From positions 1-64,000 of the forward strand of contig NZ_SWJG01000007.1 in assembly GCF_005870035.1 (NCBI RefSeq): a DNA stretch of 64,000 nucleotides. Reading direction: 5' to 3'. This DNA comes from Spirosoma lacussanchae. Its GTDB lineage: Bacteria > Bacteroidota > Bacteroidia > Cytophagales > Spirosomataceae. Shown here piece after piece: positions 60,657 to 64,000 of this stretch. How positions within the stretch are numbered: position 1 is the first letter of the stretch; every line of letters begins with the position of its first letter. The translations under genes were made by a program, and so were the position numbers. The notes under the pieces were generated by a model. That model was given only the letters and a program-made list of their open reading frames with translations, was not told the DNA's origin and searched no databases.

Positions 60657-61859
60657 TTACCGGCCCAGGCTTAGCTTCGCATCGGCGAGGGGCTTGAGTT
60701 CGCAGTTGTGCTTCGACAGATCGCGCGAAATGGTCCTGAAGTTATTGGCCACGTCCATATTGGCAAACGTGGCGCCTGTATTGTTGCGCAGGCAGATATC
60801 CATCGTGGCCGGTTGGGCGTAGCTGGTGTCGGTAATGCCATCCCACAAAATATCGGGTACGTCCTTGCCGAACTTGAGCTTGAACCGGAACATCATACCC
60901 ATACGGCCTTTGCGGGTGGGGTAGCCGCGTTCCCGCCGGTACAGGTTGTCGTGGATGCTGATACGGGTCGGGTAGGGGTAGTACGCTTTGTCGGCAATGG
61001 GGTTCTCGGTCATGTAGTAGCTGATAATACCCGTACCGATACTCTTGTTGTTGATAATCTGGTTCTCGAAAATCTCGACCTGATTCGTGGCCAGAATCAG
61101 CATACCCGTTCCGGCCGCCACCCGCGCCACGATGTTGCCTTTGGGCGCGAAATTGTCGAAGTTGTTGTTCTGAACCGTGTTTTTATAGACCCTCACGTTG
61201 CCGCCCCGTTTCTGTACCAGATCGGGCAGGTCGAAGACCAGAATGCCGCCCGTATTGTCGTGGGCGTTGTTTTCGTAGACGTCGGCCATCAGCGAGTTCT
61301 CGATCTCGATACCGGCTACGTTATGGTGGGCTTCGCACTGGCGCACCACGATGTTTTTCGACTGCCCTACGTAGATGCCCGCGTCTGAGGCTCCGATGGC
61401 CGTGCAGCGTTCGATCAGTACGTTCTGACACTGAACCGGATAAAGGCCATACGAGCCGTTGGTGGGGCCGGGTTTGCCCGTCCACTCAACCTTCACGTTT
61501 CGAAAGGTGATGCCGTTTACATTCATCGTTTTGATGCAGTCACCTTTGGTATCCTGAATCGTCAGGTCTTCGATAACGATGTTCTGCCCGTTGCTGACGC
61601 GTAAGCCCTCGGCCCCGTCGGTCTGCCCTTTAAACGACAGAATAGTTTTGTCCATACCCCGTCCGCGGATGACGATGTTTTTCTTGTCTTCGAGCGACAG
61701 GCTGCCGCTGAAGGTGAACCTACCCTCGTCGAGCTGAATCGTAGCGCCGTCGTCGCTCAGGATGAGCTGTTTCTGAATAGCCTTCTGGACCGCTGGCTGG
61801 GCCACTGCCGAAGTGGCCAGCAGGGCGTAAACGATCAGGATACCGAACAACGTTTTCAT
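60657..61859 (-). CDS. Secreted right-handed parallel beta-helix protein (TIGR03805 type)
   Basis: This 400-residue protein has a signal peptide (about 1-21, ILIVYALLATSAVAQ) and many short repeated strands of a right-handed beta-helix (NIVIEDLTIQDTKGDCIKTM, NVLIERCTAIGASDAGIYVG, NIVVRQCEAHHNVAGIEIEN, VRVYKNTVQNNNFDNF). It matches the TIGR03805 layout, as recalled. Such folds usually bind or cut polysaccharide, but no catalytic set is clear. The ATG at 61859 (MKTLFGILIV) is used. It lies 94 bases upstream of the diheme cytochrome gene on the same strand. Confidence 0.85.
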   Translation of the reverse strand: MKTLFGILIVYALLATSAVAQPAVQKAIQKQLILSDDGATIQLDEGRFTFSGSLSLEDKKNIVIRGRGMDKTILSFKGQTDGAEGLRVSNGQNIVIEDLTIQDTKGDCIKTMNVNGITFRNVKVEWTGKPGPTNGSYGLYPVQCQNVLIERCTAIGASDAGIYVGQSKNIVVRQCEAHHNVAGIEIENSLMADVYENNAHDNTGGILVFDLPDLVQKRGGNVRVYKNTVQNNNFDNFAPKGNIVARVAAGTGMLILATNQVEIFENQIINNKSIGTGIISYYMTENPIADKAYYPYPTRISIHDNLYRRERGYPTRKGRMGMMFRFKLKFGKDVPDILWDGITDTSYAQPATMDICLRNNTGATFANMDVANNFRTISRDLSKHNCELKPLADAKLSLGR

Positions 61860-61980
61860 AGAAGTAGTTGATATATGGTTGGTGGCAATCTGTTCCATGA
61901 CGTGAAAAAGCGTTACGCTATCCGAAGGGCGAATCTGCTACTTTTATACCCAATTGCATACGCTAACTATCAAGTAAATC

Positions 61981-64000
61981 ATGGCCGAACGCATTAGCTA
62001 CGGCAAGACGTGGTGGGGGCAGCAGTGGCTCAACGCCCTAACCCGGATTGACGACGCCAACCGGCTGCCACGGGGTAAAACCTATGCCAACAAAGGGGCG
62101 GTACAGGGGCTGAAAATAGATACCAATCAGATCAGCGCTTCCGTAAAGGGAACCAAGCCCCGGCCGTATAAAGTAAAACTGACTGTACCGCTGTTTACCG
62201 GGCAGGAGCGCGACTGGCTGCTGACCGAAATTGGCGATAACCCGGCTATTCTGGCGCAGCTGCTGAACCGGCAACTGCCCGAAGAGCTGGTGCAGTTTGC
62301 CCAGACGCGCCAGATTACCCTGTTTCCCGAATCGTTCGACGATCTGGGCATGGGTTGCTCGTGTCCCGACTACGCCATTCCCTGTAAGCACCTGGCAGCT
62401 GTGGTGTACGTCATTGCCAACGAGATTGACCGCAATCCGTTTCTGGTTTTTCAGCTGAAAGGGCTCGATATCCTGGCCGAACTGAAAGACCAGCAGGGCG
62501 ACGTGCTCAGCGGAGGTATGGAGACCGTGCTGCTGCTGCGCGACCTCGGCACCGACGACCTGCCCGACGATGAAGACTGGAAACCCGATGAAGCGACCCG
62601 GAGCCTGCTCGACTTCGGCACCATTCCGCCCCTGGCCGATCAGCTGCTCGATCTGCTGCAGCCCGAGGTTACCTTCACCAAAAGTGATTTTAAGAAGTCG
62701 CTCGCCAAAGCGTATACACTATTCAGTAAGCCCGCAGCCGACCAGCCGGGCCGGGGCCGCTCCGTTACCCGACACGCCCGCCCGAACGGTCAGGCCAGGC
62801 CAGCGCCCGACGCCGAGCATCCCGACCCCAGCGACAGCATCGAGCTGCAGCTCGATGAGCTGATGGAGATCAAAAAGATCGGCATCTTTACCGAGCATGG
62901 CGAGCAGCGGTCCTTTAGCGAGTATGACCTGGCCGACCTGACCAGCTGGCTCGATACGCTGACCGAAGCCGATTTTGCCGAGATGAGTGATTCGGTACGG
63001 GCGCTCTATCTGGCCCATCAGTTTTCGGCCGCGCTGCTGCGCCGGGGTGCCGTAGTGCCGCAGTTGCTGTGTCTGGGCGTCAAAGAAGATCAGTACCGGG
63101 TGCGATGGATGCCCGCTACACTCAACGAAGCCGTGCGGCAGCAGACCGATCTGCTGGCGGCTCAGCTGCCTCCGCTGCTGCTGACCATGCGCTGGCAGAA
63201 AGAATGGCTGGCGCTGCCCGGTCGCGAACAGGTACTGATGCTCTGTTCGCTGCTCATGCGCCCAAGCATCCATGCCTCAACCGTTGAGCTATGGGAACGC
63301 TGGCCGCTCGAAGACGCTGATCGCTTGTTCTTCGGCGTTGAAACGGTTCGGTTCGAAGGGTTCGGAAAACGCGAGATGCCGCTGGCCATGCAGTTGTGGC
63401 TGAACGATTTCTTTCTGACCCACAAGCGATTTGTGCCGATCCTGGCCGTAGAAGAGTCAGAACTCAGCGACGAGTTCCGCGTCAGCCTGCTCATCCGCGA
63501 TAACGAGGCCATTGCCGAAGCGCCCCCCGCCGATGTAGCCAAAAAACCGAGCCGATCCCCCAAAAAAGCCGCTGCGGCCCCGTCGGTCGTTCCGCCTATT
63601 CCGCTGCATGAGATTCTGAACGATCGTAAACACGCGGGAATTCGGATGGCCGTCTTGCAGGATTTGCTCGTTTTGTCGAGGCATTTTCCTGATCTGGCTC
63701 AGCTCACCAAATCCGACGGTGGGGCCCGGCCCGACGCGCTGTTCTACAAACCCGACGAGTTTGTGAAGGTGCTGCTCGAAGCCCTGCCCCGCATGCAGCT
63801 GCTCGGTATTTCGCTGCTGTTGCCAAAGTCGCTCCGGCATTGGGTGCGGCCCACGGCGGGCGGGCGGCTTCGTCCCAAAACCAAAGGGTCGGTGTCGAAC
63901 CCCTCGTTCATGCGCCTGGACGATATGCTGACCTTCGACTGGCAGGTAGCCCTGGGCAGCGAGATGGTCAGCGTGAAGGAGTTTCAGAAGCTGGTCAGCA
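61981..64000 (+). CDS. SWIM zinc-finger protein, N-terminal part of a probable SNF2-type helicase (runs off window)
   Basis: An open frame from the ATG at 61981 continues to the window end (673 codons). It starts MAERISYGKTWWGQQWLNAL. A SWIM zinc site is seen at Cys126-x-Cys128 ... Cys135-x-His137 (GCSCPDYAIPCKHLAAV). A basic, Ala/Pro-rich linker lies near residue 520-535. The last residues (DDMLTFDWQVALGSEMVSVKEFQKL) resemble the segment that precedes the SNF2 ATPase in bacterial SWIM-SNF2 proteins, so the ATPase probably lies just outside. Such proteins are thought to remodel DNA or protein-DNA complexes. Confidence 0.83.
   Translation, partial: MAERISYGKTWWGQQWLNALTRIDDANRLPRGKTYANKGAVQGLKIDTNQISASVKGTKPRPYKVKLTVPLFTGQERDWLLTEIGDNPAILAQLLNRQLPEELVQFAQTRQITLFPESFDDLGMGCSCPDYAIPCKHLAAVVYVIANEIDRNPFLVFQLKGLDILAELKDQQGDVLSGGMETVLLLRDLGTDDLPDDEDWKPDEATRSLLDFGTIPPLADQLLDLLQPEVTFTKSDFKKSLAKAYTLFSKPAADQPGRGRSVTRHARPNGQARPAPDAEHPDPSDSIELQLDELMEIKKIGIFTEHGEQRSFSEYDLADLTSWLDTLTEADFAEMSDSVRALYLAHQFSAALLRRGAVVPQLLCLGVKEDQYRVRWMPATLNEAVRQQTDLLAAQLPPLLLTMRWQKEWLALPGREQVLMLCSLLMRPSIHASTVELWERWPLEDADRLFFGVETVRFEGFGKREMPLAMQLWLNDFFLTHKRFVPILAVEESELSDEFRVSLLIRDNEAIAEAPPADVAKKPSRSPKKAAAAPSVVPPIPLHEILNDRKHAGIRMAVLQDLLVLSRHFPDLAQLTKSDGGARPDALFYKPDEFVKVLLEALPRMQLLGISLLLPKSLRHWVRPTAGGRLRPKTKGSVSNPSFMRLDDMLTFDWQVALGSEMVSVKEFQKLVS

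Overview
The window looks like a chromosome segment of a GC-rich Bacteroidota of the order Cytophagales, probably Spirosoma/Fibrella-like. The grounds are: Bacteroidota promoters (TTG, about 17-21 bp, TAnnTTTG); a TonB-dependent receptor under a TPP riboswitch; a secreted protein with a C-terminal Por/T9SS-type sorting domain; a bacterial GGGP-synthase homologue; and Bacteroidota-type YbeY, TraR/DksA and AraC proteins. The genus is inferred from overall protein character, not from a database search. No rRNA, tRNA or CRISPR array was seen.

Positions 1-15.5 kb hold a RiPP/bacteriocin island. It begins beside the cut end of an IS3-type transposase gene. The first 5 kb are visibly AT-richer than the rest. 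They carry three NHLP-type precursor genes, two of them a near-perfect tandem duplication that differs almost only in the core peptide. They also carry a JmjC/cupin oxygenase (the only recognisable modifying enzyme), two small two-helix membrane proteins that could give immunity, and an AraC-type regulator. From 5.0 to 14.7 kb a tight six-gene, GC-rich operon encodes a lone cyclic-nucleotide-binding-like domain, a TolC-type outer-membrane protein, an HlyD-type adaptor, a C39 peptidase/ABC exporter, a second ABC exporter with a long regulatory-like N-terminus, and a protein with an HExxH metal site. Two small genes follow: another Gly-Gly leader peptide with a PIG-repeat core, and an eight-cysteine protein. 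Together these could make, mature, secrete and resist several hydrophobic peptides. No lanthipeptide synthetase, YcaO or radical SAM enzyme is present in the window.

Positions 15.6-30.4 kb are mostly housekeeping: an SDR oxidoreductase, YegP, YbeY, a quinone oxidoreductase-like enzyme, bioF-bioD, a class IV aminotransferase, a Uma2 nuclease, EttA, a DUF349 protein, SerS, aspartate kinase, RibH, a TPR protein and a DUF4926 protein. Between them lie a cluster of three DnaA-box matches (18.52-18.57 kb), a decayed higBA toxin-antitoxin locus (21.95-22.20 kb) and a 120-bp tandem repeat (25.6-25.87 kb).

Positions 30.4-49.8 kb carry the TPP riboswitch and its receptor, a secreted PQQ-type sugar dehydrogenase, a trans-sulfuration enzyme, a VTT membrane protein, an alpha/beta hydrolase divergent from a MaoC protein, an acyl-CoA dehydrogenase, an AraC regulator, a TonB-domain protein, a GGGP synthase homologue, two envelope-stress-like membrane proteins, a TraR/DksA protein, glutamate dehydrogenase, a phosphatidylserine decarboxylase, an SMP-30 protein and a GMC oxidoreductase.

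Positions 49.8-64.0 kb carry a polysaccharide O-acetylation module (an MBOAT acyltransferase between two AlgJ/AlgX-like paralogues, with a secreted SGNH protein next door), an outer-membrane barrel, MgtC, UvrA, a paired diheme cytochrome and beta-helix protein of unknown function, and the start of a SWIM/SNF2-type helicase that runs off the window.
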